A stretch of DNA of 64,000 nt from Nitratireductor alexandrii (GCF_004000215.1 NZ_RBVY01000009.1:124001-188000), one strand, 5' to 3'; shown: positions 1-8,172, counted from the first letter of the stretch. Numbers and translations: made by a program. The notes: generated by a model not told the origin, from the letters alone.

Positions 1-180
1 CATTTGCAGCGCACCGTGGCCAAGACCGAGATGGCCGCCAGTCCGAAAGTGCGCGCCCATGCCCGCAAGGCGGTCGACGCCCATGTGCGCGACTACAAGA
101 AGGCGGCCGGCGACTGCCTCGGCCACCGGCATTATCTCGACCTCGTGGCGGAAGGGGCCGTCAGCTTCCGCTGGCAATAG
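1..180 (+). CDS. C-terminal fragment of an unidentified protein
   Basis: The reading frame enters the window already open and ends at the TAG at 178-180, so only about the last 59 residues are visible. They are rich in Lys, Arg, Ala and His, end in SFRWQ, and contain a predicted helical stretch (RAHARKAVDAHVRDYKKAAG). No signal peptide or known motif can be judged from this piece. Its last 20 bases overlap the end of the convergent DUF6356 gene. I do not recognise the family. Coding status is supported by the strongly GC-biased third positions and the absence of stops, but 180 nt is short. Confidence 0.5.
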   Translation, partial: HLQRTVAKTEMAASPKVRAHARKAVDAHVRDYKKAAGDCLGHRHYLDLVAEGAVSFRWQ

Positions 181-439
181 CCCTGTCTTCTTGGCACGCC
201 CGAGACCGGCCGACCTCCGGCCCGTTCGCGCCTCTGCGGTGCGTGTGCTCGAACAGGTCGCGTACGATCCGGCTGGCCGTGGTTTGAAAGGCGAAAGGCA
301 GGAAGGCATGTCCCAGCGCGGCGAGCGCCGCCAGGGCCAGGCGCCCGCCAAACCACAACGCGAACGCCATATGGCCGAAATAGGTTTCGTCGACCGAAGC
401 CGGATGGTCGGTAAACAGCTTTGCCAGTCGTGTCTGCAT
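161..439 (-). CDS. DUF6356 family small membrane protein
   Basis: A 92-residue protein that opens with FTDHPASVDETYFGHMAFAL, the hallmark of DUF6356, a family of unknown function common in alphaproteobacteria. The central part (residues 25-55) is hydrophobic (LALAALAALGHAFLPFAF) and is probably one membrane segment followed by the usual TTASRIVRDLFEHTHRR region. The start is supported by an AGGAGGA ribosome binding site 7 bases upstream. It lies divergent from the Lrp/AsnC gene with 131 bp between them. The last residues, rich in Arg and Cys, are less typical of the family and the tail runs into the convergent upstream gene, so the C-terminus may be extended in this organism. Confidence 0.75.
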   Translation of the reverse strand: MQTRLAKLFTDHPASVDETYFGHMAFALWFGGRLALAALAALGHAFLPFAFQTTASRIVRDLFEHTHRRGANGPEVGRSRACQEDRAIASGS

Positions 440-555
440 GCGCGTCCTCCTGCCTATGCCGCCGCGAACGGCGGGCGTCCGAATTTCGCAAACAGAATAG
501 TTCCTCTATGCGATAAGAAATTCCCAAAATTGTATTGAAAAACGCCCCTCTATGA

Positions 556-565
556 GACAATTGTC
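556..565. promoter_or_regulatory. Palindrome just before the Lrp-type gene
   Basis: GACAATTGTC is a perfect 10-bp palindrome ending five bases before the ATG at 571, inside an unusually AT-rich stretch (about 480-570) for this genome. There is no clear Shine-Dalgarno at the usual distance, so the palindrome occupies the ribosome binding region. Lrp-family regulators commonly autorepress, so a self-operator is plausible, but the site is short and this is inference. Confidence 0.25.
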
Positions 566-570
566 CTTTC

Positions 571-1041
571 ATGAAGATTGATCTCGATACGATTGATCGA
601 CGAATTCTGGCCGAACTTCAGCTCGACGCCACTTTGTCGGCCGAGCAGCTCTCGCAGCGTGTCGGCCTGTCGCGCAACGCCTGTTGGCGGCGGGTGCGCA
701 TGCTGGAGGAAAGCGGCGTCATTACGGGACGGGTCGCGCTGCTCGATCCCGAAAAGCTTGGTTATGGCCTTTCCGTCTTCATGCTGATCCGCACGTCCAG
801 CCACGAGCCCGGCTGGCTGGAGAAATTCCGCGCCGCGGCGGCCTCTCTGCCGGAGATTACCGGCATTTACCGCATGTCGGGCGATCTCGACTATGTTCTG
901 CGCGCGCGCGTTGCCGATATGAAGGCCTATGACAGGCTCTATCAACGCCTGATCGCCAAGGTGCCGCTGTCGGACTGCTCGGCGTCCTTCGTCATGGAGG
1001 AAATTCGCGAGACCACTACGCTCCCGATCCAGCACCGCTGA
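571..1041 (+). CDS. Lrp/AsnC family transcriptional regulator
   Basis: A 156-residue protein with the standard two-part layout: an N-terminal winged helix-turn-helix (residues about 4-62; TLSAEQLSQRVGLSRNACWR is the recognition unit) and a C-terminal RAM/AsnC effector-binding domain (about 66-150; GIYRMSGDLDYVLRARVADM and SASFVMEEIRETTTLPI). Length and spacing match Lrp-like feast/famine regulators, which bind DNA as dimers to octamers and usually respond to an amino acid. It is divergent from the DUF6356 gene and followed 74 bp later by an MFS permease, a possible target. The effector cannot be read from the sequence. Confidence 0.93.
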   Translation: MKIDLDTIDRRILAELQLDATLSAEQLSQRVGLSRNACWRRVRMLEESGVITGRVALLDPEKLGYGLSVFMLIRTSSHEPGWLEKFRAAAASLPEITGIYRMSGDLDYVLRARVADMKAYDRLYQRLIAKVPLSDCSASFVMEEIRETTTLPIQHR

Positions 1042-1115
1042 GGCTGCGCGGACGCGCTGGCACTTGCCTGCCTCTCGACCAGCGCGCACAGTTCATTCTG
1101 GGGCAGGGGGGATGC

Positions 1116-2312
1116 ATGGGCTCTGGCGCCAAGGCCGTTTCGGTCCTGATACTCGTCGCTGCCGAGATGGCCGGGATGAGCCTGTGGTTCGTCTCCGCCG
1201 CCATCCTGCCCGAGATGGCGCGCGACGGGGCGATTTCCGACACCCGCCAGGCATTGTTGTCGAGCGGCGTGCAGGCCGGGTTCGTGCTCGGCGCGCTCGC
1301 CATCGCGATTTCGGGCCTTGCCGACCGGCTCGACCCGCGACGGGTTTTCGCGGCCTGCGCGCTCGCCGCCGCGCTTGCCAATCTGGCCCTTCTCGTCCTG
1401 CCGCCCGGCGGCAACGGTGCGATCGCCGCGCGCGTCGTTACCGGCGCGCTGCTGGCCGGCGTCTACCCGGTCGGCATGAAGATCGCCGTCGGCTGGGGCC
1501 TGCGCGATCGGGGCCTGCTCGTTGGGTTGCTGGTCGGCGCGCTCACCGTCGGCAAGGCGATGCCCTATCTCGCCGCCTATCTCGGCGGGACCGCGTGGCG
1601 GCCGACGGTGGCGCTGATCTCCGTTATTGCCGCTGCCGGTGGGCTTCTTGTGCTGGCGGCCGGTCTCGGGCCGCACCATGCCCGCGCACCGCGCTTCGAT
1701 CCTTTCGCCATCCGGATCGCCTGGACGCATCCGCGTATCCGGCGGGCCTATCTGGGCTATTTCGGCCATATGTGGGAGCTGTTCGCGATGTGGGCCTGGG
1801 TCGGCGCGGCGCTGACCGTCTCCTATGCCGTGTCGATGGACACGCTCGCCGCCGAGAGCCTGGCCAAGCTGAGCATGTTCGCGGCGATCGCGCTCGGAGC
1901 TTTGTTCTGCGTGCCGGCCGGCTGGTACGCCGACCGCGTCGGCAAGGCAGAGATCACCATAGTCGCGATGGCGGTCAGCGGTGCCGCCGCTTTGTTGACC
2001 GCCTTGACCTTCGGCGGTCCGCCTTGGCTCACCTTCGCGCTGGTCGCGCTCTGGGGCATCGCCGTCATCCCCGATTCGGCGCAGTTTTCTGCCATCGTCG
2101 CCGACAATGCGCCGCCCGAACTCGTCGGCAGCCTGATGACCTTCCAGACCGCGCTCGGCTTCACCTTGACGATCGCCACCGTCCAGCTCACGCCGCTGGC
2201 GGCCGAGGCGTTCGGCTGGCCGGCGGTGCTGGCCGGGCTTGCCCTTGGACCCGCGGTCGGGATCGTGGCGATGCTGCCGCTGCGTCGGCGCGGCACGAGC
2301 GACATGTCTTAA
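1116..2312 (+). CDS. MFS permease (CynX/NarK-like)
   Basis: A 398-residue integral membrane protein with about 12 hydrophobic segments and the two-fold layout of the major facilitator superfamily. The cytoplasmic loop 2-3 carries a [10 protein letters not shown] motif (near residue 68), the MFS motif A signature. The N-terminus ([24 protein letters not shown]) resembles CynX/NarK-type anion or small-molecule permeases. The ATG at 1116 is preceded by a purine-rich GGCAGGGGGG. It follows the Lrp-like gene in the same direction and precedes dut. Substrate unknown; the neighbouring Lrp regulator hints at an amino-acid-related compound but this is inference. Confidence 0.88.
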   Translation: MGSGAKAVSVLILVAAEMAGMSLWFVSAAILPEMARDGAISDTRQALLSSGVQAGFVLGALAIAISGLADRLDPRRVFAACALAAALANLALLVLPPGGNGAIAARVVTGALLAGVYPVGMKIAVGWGLRDRGLLVGLLVGALTVGKAMPYLAAYLGGTAWRPTVALISVIAAAGGLLVLAAGLGPHHARAPRFDPFAIRIAWTHPRIRRAYLGYFGHMWELFAMWAWVGAALTVSYAVSMDTLAAESLAKLSMFAAIALGALFCVPAGWYADRVGKAEITIVAMAVSGAAALLTALTFGGPPWLTFALVALWGIAVIPDSAQFSAIVADNAPPELVGSLMTFQTALGFTLTIATVQLTPLAAEAFGWPAVLAGLALGPAVGIVAMLPLRRRGTSDMS

Positions 2313-2391
2313 GCCGGTTTTTTGCCGCGCCGCGCCCGTATGCGGAAACCGGGCCGTTGACCGCGCGCGCGGCGTCCGGCAAAGGAACGCC

Positions 2392-2847
2392 ATGACCACC
2401 GCTCTCGGCATTATCCGCCTGCCGCACGCCGCCGGCCTCGACCGACCCGCCTATGCCAGTGCCGGCGCCGCCGGGCTGGATCTGCGCGCGGCCGTTCCCG
2501 AAGACCGACAGATCATCGTGCTGCCGGGGCGGCGCGCCCTGGTGCCGACCGGCTTTATCTTCGAGATCCCCGACGGCTACGAGGGCCAGGTGCGGCCGCG
2601 CTCGGGCCTGGCGCTGAAGAACGGCATCACCTGCTTGAATGCCCCCGGCACCATCGACAGCGACTATCGCGGCGAGGTGAAGGTCCTGCTCGTCAATCTC
2701 GGCGAGGAGGATTTTGCGGTCACGCGCGGCCTGCGTATTGCCCAACTGGTGCTGGCGCCGGTTTCGCGCCTGCCGCTCGAGGAGCGCGAGCAGGCGACGG
2801 CGACCGGGCGCGGCGCCGGCGGGTTCGGTTCCACGGGCACGGCGTGA
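2392..2847 (+). CDS. dut: Deoxyuridine 5'-triphosphate nucleotidohydrolase
   Basis: A 151-residue dUTPase that hydrolyses dUTP to dUMP and pyrophosphate, keeping uracil out of DNA and supplying dUMP for thymidylate synthesis. The trimeric-dUTPase motifs are in order: AAGLDLRA (residues 26-33), [10 protein letters not shown] (near 69), the uridine-binding hairpin [10 protein letters not shown] (near 86, with the catalytic Asp), a RIAQLVLAP strand, and the glycine-rich C-terminal arm [10 protein letters not shown] that closes over the substrate. The frame is open upstream, but the ATG at 2392 gives the normal family length. Its stop is adjacent to or overlaps the start of the next gene, a HAD phosphatase, so the two are probably cotranscribed. 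Confidence 0.97.
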   Translation: MTTALGIIRLPHAAGLDRPAYASAGAAGLDLRAAVPEDRQIIVLPGRRALVPTGFIFEIPDGYEGQVRPRSGLALKNGITCLNAPGTIDSDYRGEVKVLLVNLGEEDFAVTRGLRIAQLVLAPVSRLPLEEREQATATGRGAGGFGSTGTA

Positions 2848-2849
2848 CG

Positions 2850-3500
2850 ATGCCGCCCCGGCTCGTGCTGTTCGATTGCGACGGGGTGCTGGTCGACACC
2901 GAGACCATCGCCAATCGCCGTCTGGTCGAATTGTTCAACGAGGCGGGTTTCGCCACCGATTACGCCTATTGCCGGTGCCATTTTTCCGGCCGCTCGCTGA
3001 CATCGGTTCAAGAAGAGATCGAGGCTTCCGGAGTCAGGCTCGGTGCCGATTTCGTCGATCGCTGGAACGAGGGCCTGCCGGCGCTGTTTGCGGACCAGGT
3101 CGAGCCGATCCCGCATGTCAGGCAGGCCGTCGAGGCGGTGCGCGACGCCGGCATTGCCTATTGCGTGGCGACCTCGGCGCGCATTTCCAAGATGCACATC
3201 ACGCTCGGCGCGACCGGGCTTCTGCCGCTGTTCGAACACGCCTTGTTTTCCGCCACCATGGTCGCGCGCGGCAAGCCCGCCCCCGATCTGTTCCTGCATG
3301 CGGCCGCGGCGATGGGGCATCCGCCCGAGGCCGCGATCGTCGTGGAGGATTCCGTGCCCGGCACCCGGGCCGGCAAGGCGGCGGGCATGACGGTGCTGTC
3401 ATATGCCGGCGATCCGATGGCCGATCGCGACGGGCTGCGTGAAGCCGGCGGCATCCTGTTCGACGACATGCGTGATCTGCCCGCCCTGATCGGCCTTTGA
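2850..3500 (+). CDS. HAD superfamily phosphatase (phosphoglycolate phosphatase/beta-PGM type)
   Basis: A haloacid dehalogenase hydrolase of 216 residues. Motif I is FDCDGVLVDTE near the N-terminus, with the nucleophile Asp and acid/base Asp; motif II is around CVATSARISK; motif III Lys is in RGKPAPDLF; motif IV is VVEDSVPGTRAG. An alpha-helical cap sits between motifs I and II (C1 type), as in phosphoglycolate phosphatase, beta-phosphoglucomutase and sugar-phosphate phosphatases such as YfbT/YieH. The ATG at 2850 starts just after the dut stop; a GTG at 2844 overlapping that stop is an alternative start. Substrate is not determined by sequence; coupling to dut may indicate nucleotide housecleaning but that is a guess. 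Confidence 0.9.
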   Translation: MPPRLVLFDCDGVLVDTETIANRRLVELFNEAGFATDYAYCRCHFSGRSLTSVQEEIEASGVRLGADFVDRWNEGLPALFADQVEPIPHVRQAVEAVRDAGIAYCVATSARISKMHITLGATGLLPLFEHALFSATMVARGKPAPDLFLHAAAAMGHPPEAAIVVEDSVPGTRAGKAAGMTVLSYAGDPMADRDGLREAGGILFDDMRDLPALIGL

Positions 3501-3633
3501 ACGACGGCGCCGGGCGCCGCTTTCGTGCCGTCCGGGTTTGTCAGCAGGTTCGGCCTGGACCAAGCGTCTCGACTTTGCAGGCGGCGGGTCGTCGGCATAG
3601 CATTTCGCCGCGCCATATCCCACGGGAGGAAGA

Positions 3634-4440
3634 ATGATGGACAAGGGCAGAATTTTTCGCGCGCTGCACGAGGCGCCCGCGCCATTTATCATCCCCAACC
3701 CGTGGGATGTCGGGACGGCACGGTTTTTAGCCTCGCTCGGCTTTACCGCGCTCGCCACCACCAGCGCGGGCTATGCGTTTTCGCGCGGCCGGCCGGATGG
3801 GGCGATCCCCTTCGACGACATGATCGGCCATTGTCGCGAGATCGTCGCCTCGAGCGACCTGCCCGTCTCCGCCGATCTCGAGCACGGCAAGGGCGACAGT
3901 CCCGACAGCGCGGCCGAAACGATCTTCGCCGCCGATGCCGCGGGACTTGCCGGCTGCTCGATCGAGGATTCGACCGGCGATCCCGACCGGCCGATCTACG
4001 AGTTCTCGCTGGCCGTTGAGCGTGTCGCAGCGGCCGTCGAGGCGGCGCGCTCGCTCGGCCACGATTTCGTCTTCACCGCCCGGGCTGAGAATTTCTTGTG
4101 GGGCATCCGCGATCTCGACGACACGATCAGGCGGTTGCAAGCCTTCGAAAAGGCCGGTGCGGACGTGCTCTATGCGCCGGCTCTGGCCGATATCGAAACG
4201 GTTCGCACCGTGTGCGCGGCGGTGTCGCGGCCGGTCAATGTTCTCGCCGTGCCGGGCCTGTCGGTCGCCGAACTGGCCGCGGCGGGCGTGAAGCGCATTT
4301 CGCTCGGCTCCAAACTCACCATCGCCGCCTTCGGGGCGGTCGAGGCCGCCGCGCGCGAAATGCTGGACGAGGGCAGTTTCGAATTCTCCCGCGGCGGACC
4401 GTCATTCGCGACACTGCAGAACCTGTTTTCCGCCGCCTGA
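3634..4440 (+). CDS. Isocitrate lyase/PEP mutase family protein
   Basis: A 268-residue (beta/alpha)8 barrel of the PEP mutase/isocitrate lyase superfamily. The N-terminal signature NPWDVGTARFLASLGFTALATTSAG is typical of the broad carboxyvinyl-phosphonate/oxaloacetate-lyase-like group. Metal-site strands are present in altered form: SADLEHG (near residue 86, where characterised members have DADxGYG) and CSIEDS (near 106). Further barrel motifs are FTARAENFLWG and NVLAVPGLSVAELAAAGVKRISLGS. C-C bond lyases of this family cleave 2-methylisocitrate, oxaloacetate or related acids. The catalytic CGH loop of isocitrate lyases is not seen, so true isocitrate lyase activity is unlikely. GGGAGGAAG before the ATG ATG supports the start at 3634 or 3637. 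Confidence 0.88.
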   Translation: MMDKGRIFRALHEAPAPFIIPNPWDVGTARFLASLGFTALATTSAGYAFSRGRPDGAIPFDDMIGHCREIVASSDLPVSADLEHGKGDSPDSAAETIFAADAAGLAGCSIEDSTGDPDRPIYEFSLAVERVAAAVEAARSLGHDFVFTARAENFLWGIRDLDDTIRRLQAFEKAGADVLYAPALADIETVRTVCAAVSRPVNVLAVPGLSVAELAAAGVKRISLGSKLTIAAFGAVEAAAREMLDEGSFEFSRGGPSFATLQNLFSAA

Positions 4441-4535
4441 TCGCGCGCCGTCGCCTGGCGGGCGAACGCGGTGCGTCTCCGGCAGCGGGAACCGGCACCG
4501 ACGTTGCCGCCTCCCGCCGGTCCCGTTGCGGCCGG

Positions 4536-5396
4536 TCAGAGCCTGCGCAGCACCAGCACGGTGTCGCCGCCCCGGTTCTTCAGCGTCAGCCGCGATCCGC
4601 GCTTCGTCACCCGGCTTGCCGCGGTCAGCGCCTGCGTGAAGGAGCGCTCGACATTCATCGCCGCCCGGTCCGGGCACATCATCTTGGTCTGCATCGGCGC
4701 GCTCGAGCGCCAGGCATCGCCATGCTGGGCGATCATTGCGGTGATGGTGTTGCAGCCGGCCTTGGCGCGCATGCCGCCATCGGCACCGATGTCGATGCGG
4801 GTGGCCTGCGACTGGGTCGGATCGAGCCTCACCAGATGGCCGGTCTGCGCCGCGGCTACCTGCTCGATGCGCCAGGCGCCGCGCACCGCCTCCGAGACAC
4901 CCGTACGGGCTTGTTGGCCCTGCGGCTGAATCGCGCGCGCCGGCACGATATCAAAGATCTCCCAGCCGCGCGGCTTGCCCGTCGATACCGCGGCAAGCCG
5001 CGAGCCCGGGCCGACGCCGGCGCGTACCAGCTTGCCGTTCTGCACCGATTTAAGCGCGTGCGCGCTTCCGCCGAGCGCCAGCAGATGAAAACGTTCCCAT
5101 CCGCGTGCATGCGGGCTGCCGGTTGCCAGAAACGTGCCGCCGCCCACGCCGGCGCGTATATAGGAATTGTCGGCCACGACGCGAAACGCCACCGTCCGGC
5201 CGTCGAGGCGCTGCATGTCGAGCCTCAAGGCCCGGCTGGCACTGTTTGCGGACGCGGCAAGCAGCCCATTGGCGACGGTAACGTATTTGCCGCTTTGTTT
5301 GGAGCGCAGCAGCACTTCCTCGGCACTGGCGGTCTGGCCGCCGAAGGCAAGAAACGCCGCGGCAATCGCGACAAGGCCGGTCAATTTCGTCAACAT
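4536..5396 (-). CDS. Secreted beta-trefoil (fascin-like) plus META domain protein
   Basis: A 286-residue protein with a Sec signal peptide (residues 1-25, ending ASAEE). The mature N-terminal half (about 26-155) has short repeats of the form VLLRSKQSGKYVTVANG / SYIRAGVGGGTFLATG / KLVRAGVGPGSRLAAVS, each followed by an aromatic WERF/WEIF turn, which is the pattern of a fascin-like beta-trefoil. The C-terminal third (about 170-286) looks like a META/HslJ domain: GAWRIEQVAA, an RIDIGADGGMRAKAGCNTITA core, the Cys pair AGCN and MMCPDRA, and RLTLKNRGGDTVLVLRR. Combining the two is unusual. It is divergent from the hydroxyproline dehydratase gene. Likely periplasmic or envelope protein; partner or ligand unknown. 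Confidence 0.75.
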   Translation of the reverse strand: MLTKLTGLVAIAAAFLAFGGQTASAEEVLLRSKQSGKYVTVANGLLAASANSASRALRLDMQRLDGRTVAFRVVADNSYIRAGVGGGTFLATGSPHARGWERFHLLALGGSAHALKSVQNGKLVRAGVGPGSRLAAVSTGKPRGWEIFDIVPARAIQPQGQQARTGVSEAVRGAWRIEQVAAAQTGHLVRLDPTQSQATRIDIGADGGMRAKAGCNTITAMIAQHGDAWRSSAPMQTKMMCPDRAAMNVERSFTQALTAASRVTKRGSRLTLKNRGGDTVLVLRRL

Positions 5397-5444
5397 AAAG
5401 ATCCCCCTGGATTGGCAATCGTTGCTTGATGATGCACGGATACT

Positions 5445-5465
5445 GACGTTGTTGATCTGAACGTC
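5445..5465. promoter_or_regulatory. Inverted repeat in the divergent promoter region
   Basis: GACGTT and AACGTC form a perfect 6-bp inverted repeat separated by nine bases, placed between the two divergent genes at 5396 and 5534. The half-site spacing (centres 15 bp apart) fits a dimeric regulator. No regulator gene is adjacent, so the assignment as an operator is speculative. Confidence 0.2.
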
Positions 5466-5533
5466 TATTGAAGCCGGCGTTCAGCCACGGTTCACGATCC
5501 GGCTGGCCGGCGGCTTTATGCGATGGAGTTTTA

Positions 5534-6535
5534 ATGACCGAACCGCTGAGGGTTGTCGATATGCATACCGGCGGCGAGCCGGTGCGCATCGTCACCGCTG
5601 GATATCCGCCTTTGCCTGCCGGCACGATCCTGCACAAGCGCGCTTATGTGCGCGACAATCTCGATCATCTGCGCCGGATCCTGATGTTGGAGCCGCGCGG
5701 CCATATCGACATGTACGGTGCGCTGCTGGTCGAGCCGGACCTGCCGGGTGCGGACCTGGCGGTGCTTTTTATGCACAATCAGGGATATTCGACCATGTGC
5801 GGCCATGCCGTCATCGCGCTGGGACGGTATGCTGTCGACGAGGGGCTGGTGCCGGCCGACGCGCCCGTCGCCACCGTCAACATTGAATGCCCTTGCGGCA
5901 TGGTCGAGGCCACGGTTGAGATCATCGACGGCCGGGCGGGCGCGGTGTCGTTCAGGAGCGTGCCCTCCTTTGCCTTTGCCGCCGGCCGGTCGGTCGACCT
6001 GCCCGGATTCGGCCCGGTCGGCTTCGACATCGCCTATGGCGGTGCCTTCTACGCCCTGGCGGAGGCGGACCGGTTCGGTCTCGCATTCGGCCGCGATCCC
6101 GTGCGTGCCTTCGTCGACGCCGCGAGCGCGCTGACGGCAGCGGTCAAGCGCGCGTATCCGCTCGCCCATCCCGACCACGACGATCTCGCCTTTCTCTACG
6201 GGTCGATCCTGACCGATGGCGGCGACGGGGCGGGCGCTGCGACGAAAAATATCTGCGTTTTCGCCGATGCCCAGGTCGACCGCTCGCCGACCGGCTCGGG
6301 CGTTACCGCGCGGATGGCGGCCATGCATGCCGCCGGCGCAGTTGATCTCGGCGAGCCCCGGTCGTTCGAAAGCATCACCGGTGCTGTTTTTACCGCCTGC
6401 GTCGAGCGGCAGGTCGACATCGGCGCCCGCCGCGGCGTCGAGGTCCGGGTCTCTGGTCGTGCCTATTATTGCGGCCGCGCCGAGTTCTCCGTCGAGCCGG
6501 ACGATCCGCTCGGCGGTGGTTTTTTGGTGCGCTGA
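5534..6535 (+). CDS. trans-3-hydroxy-L-proline dehydratase (proline racemase family)
   Basis: A 333-residue member of the proline racemase superfamily. The first active-site Cys is in the MCGHAVI motif (near residue 90). The second catalytic position lies in PTGSGVTARMA, where proline and 4-hydroxyproline racemases/epimerases have a second Cys (PCGTG). A Thr here is the known signature of trans-3-hydroxy-L-proline dehydratases, which make delta1-pyrroline-2-carboxylate. Cytosolic, no signal peptide. The frame extends upstream to 5468 but the ATG at 5534 matches the family N-terminus (MTEPLRVVDMHTGGEPVRIV). No pyrroline-2-carboxylate reductase or hydroxyproline transporter lies beside it; the next gene is a LysE exporter. 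Confidence 0.88.
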   Translation: MTEPLRVVDMHTGGEPVRIVTAGYPPLPAGTILHKRAYVRDNLDHLRRILMLEPRGHIDMYGALLVEPDLPGADLAVLFMHNQGYSTMCGHAVIALGRYAVDEGLVPADAPVATVNIECPCGMVEATVEIIDGRAGAVSFRSVPSFAFAAGRSVDLPGFGPVGFDIAYGGAFYALAEADRFGLAFGRDPVRAFVDAASALTAAVKRAYPLAHPDHDDLAFLYGSILTDGGDGAGAATKNICVFADAQVDRSPTGSGVTARMAAMHAAGAVDLGEPRSFESITGAVFTACVERQVDIGARRGVEVRVSGRAYYCGRAEFSVEPDDPLGGGFLVR

Positions 6536-6640
6536 GCCGGCGGCAGCCAGCGGCCGGGCGACGGCGCTGGCCCATAGAAAAATCCGCCGTTCGCCGCGGC
6601 AAGTGTGATATCGGCTCGCGCAGCACAACGGAGCCGACCC

Positions 6641-7258
6641 ATGACGATCGCGGGTTTCATCGCTTACGCCGGCGCGCTTGCCATCGCCGCATCCATTCCC
6701 GGCCCGGGCATCACCGCCCTGGTCGCCCGGGCGCTCGGTTCGGGTTTTCGTCCGGCATTGTTCATGAGCTTCGGGCTGATCCTGGGCGATCTGACCTATC
6801 TGACCGCCGTCGTGCTCGGCCTTGCCGTGGTCGCGCAGAGTTTCGGGCTGGTCTTCCTGGTCGTCAAATGGGCCGGTGTGGCCTATCTCGCCTGGCTGGC
6901 CTATCGTTTCTGGACGGCTGGCATCGTGGCGGAGACGGTGACGGCAGAGACGGGGCGGGGCGGCCTGATGGCGAGTTTCGTCTCCGGCGTCACGATCACG
7001 CTCGGCAATCCCAAGACCATGATCTTTTACCTCGCCATCACGCCGACCGTCATCGATCTCGCCGCGGTTTCGGCAAGCGACTACGCAGTTCTGGCGGGGT
7101 TGACGGCGCTGGTGCTGATCGTCGTGCTGGTGCCCTATCTGGCACTCGCCGCCCATGCCCGTACGCTTTTCGCGCGCCCGGCCGCCTTGCGGCTTCTCAA
7201 CCGGACGGCCGCGACCTTTCTCGGCGGGGCCGCCGCGGCGATCGCCATACGCGGCTGA
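6641..7258 (+). CDS. LysE/RhtB family amino acid exporter
   Basis: A 205-residue, roughly six-segment membrane protein of the LysE superfamily. It has the family's N-terminal PGPGITALVARALGSGF motif (residues about 17-33) and the conserved GVTITLGNPKTMIFYLA segment (near 120). Family members pump out lysine, threonine, homoserine or leucine when cytoplasmic levels are high. A GTG at 6605 in the same frame would add 12 charged residues not typical of the family, so the ATG at 6641 is preferred. Located 105 bp after the hydroxyproline dehydratase, same direction. Substrate undetermined. Confidence 0.9.
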   Translation: MTIAGFIAYAGALAIAASIPGPGITALVARALGSGFRPALFMSFGLILGDLTYLTAVVLGLAVVAQSFGLVFLVVKWAGVAYLAWLAYRFWTAGIVAETVTAETGRGGLMASFVSGVTITLGNPKTMIFYLAITPTVIDLAAVSASDYAVLAGLTALVLIVVLVPYLALAAHARTLFARPAALRLLNRTAATFLGGAAAAIAIRG

Positions 7259-7408
7259 CCGGTCGCAGGGCGTTCCGTTTCCAATATCGGGTCTCTGAAC
7301 GGCGCGGTGCGGGCGCTTCGCGCAATGGTTGAAAATCGTGCTTGACCGGACGCTCGAGCAGGCGCACAAGCGAATCCTCTCCGATGACAAAAAAGGGTGG
7401 TCGCGGGC

Positions 7409-7747
7409 ATGAGCGCGTGGGGCTTCCTCCAACTATGTGTGTCAACGGCGGTCTTCCTCGCTGCCGCGAGTGTCGCCAAGACCTGGACAATGACGCCGTC
7501 GACCGGCCGGCTGGTGTTGACCCTTGCGCTCTATACGCTCGGCAATCTGATCATGCTGCGCCTGATCCGCGATTTCGGGATGGGCGTGGCGCTCAGCCTG
7601 TCGGCCGTGATCCAGCTCGTGGCCGTCAATCTCGTCGCCTTCGCCTGGTTCGGCGAACGCCTGAACGCCGTTCAGGGAAGCGGCATCGCCTTTGCGGTGC
7701 TGGCCGTGACGCTGGTTTCCCTGGGACCCTATTTCACCGGCCGCTGA
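7409..7747 (+). CDS. Small four-segment membrane protein, SMR/EamA-like
   Basis: A 112-residue protein that is almost wholly hydrophobic, with about four membrane segments and charged turns RLIRDFG and WFGERLNAVQG. The pattern FAWFGERLNAVQGSGIAFAVLAVTLVSLG resembles the last two helices of SMR/EamA (DMT superfamily) proteins, where a Glu-Arg pair precedes the final segment. The membrane-embedded Glu of true EmrE pumps is not in the first helix, so classic multidrug antiport is not supported. AAGGGTGG about eight bases before the ATG supports the start. Function unknown; could be a half-size DMT transporter or an ArnE/F-like subunit. Confidence 0.7.
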   Translation: MSAWGFLQLCVSTAVFLAAASVAKTWTMTPSTGRLVLTLALYTLGNLIMLRLIRDFGMGVALSLSAVIQLVAVNLVAFAWFGERLNAVQGSGIAFAVLAVTLVSLGPYFTGR

Positions 7748-7884
7748 GCCATTTTGCTCCTGCGTTACGGTATCGCCGTCGTTGATGCCGTGGCGACTGC
7801 AGGCACCGGCCCCGCAGCGCCTTGGCGCATCGGTCCGTCCCGGTTTCCATGCATATTGATGTTTTAAACATGACTATATATAGA

Positions 7885-7899
7885 ATAATGATTATCAAT
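7885..7899. promoter_or_regulatory. Candidate Fur-family box
   Basis: ATAATGATTATCAAT lies 19 bases upstream of the GTG start of the small XRE gene, inside an AT-rich promoter-like region (7850-7905). From memory it matches the central part of the classical Fur box at about 13 of 15 positions and contains the exact palindrome ATAATGATTAT. A CTATATATAG palindrome sits just upstream. Whether Fur, Mur or the local XRE protein binds here is open. Confidence 0.3.
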
Positions 7900-7917
7900 G
7901 AGGGATAAGAGCGAAGC

Positions 7918-8172
7918 GTGATCACCGCAGCTCAAATGAAGGCCGCGCGGGCGCTTGCCGGTATCGACCAGAAAACGCTCGCCGAGCGGGCCGGCGTTTC
8001 GCTGCCGACCATTCAGCGCATGGAGGCCTCCGAAGGGGTGGTGCGCGGGGTGGTCGACACGCTGGTCAAGGTGATCCAGGCCCTGAACGAGGCCGGCGTC
8101 GAGTTGATCGGCGATCACCAGCCCAGCACGGAGGGCGGTCGCGGCGTGCGCCTGAAGGAGCCGGGTAGCTAG
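7918..8172 (+). CDS. Small XRE-type helix-turn-helix regulator
   Basis: An 84-residue protein consisting almost only of a Cro/CI helix-turn-helix: MKAARALAGIDQKTLAERAG, then VSLPTIQRMEASEG as the recognition helix (residues about 5-60), with a short polar tail. GTG start preceded by GAGGGATAAG. Such single-domain regulators often sit immediately upstream of SulP-type transporter genes in rhizobia and relatives, as here (115 bp to the next start). It probably regulates itself and the transporter, possibly using the AT-rich palindromes before its start. Confidence 0.85.
   Translation: MITAAQMKAARALAGIDQKTLAERAGVSLPTIQRMEASEGVVRGVVDTLVKVIQALNEAGVELIGDHQPSTEGGRGVRLKEPGS

Noticed and set aside
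942-2411. Long open frame (489 codons) antisense to the MFS permease and dut
   Set aside because: Low-complexity Arg/Gly/Asp/Gln-rich translation with no domain pattern; it mirrors well-supported genes and arises from GC-biased third positions.
5531-7432. 633-codon antisense frame across the hydroxyproline dehydratase and LysE genes
   Set aside because: Translation is Arg/Asp/Gly-rich without hydrophobic cores, while both opposite-strand genes have clear catalytic or membrane motifs.
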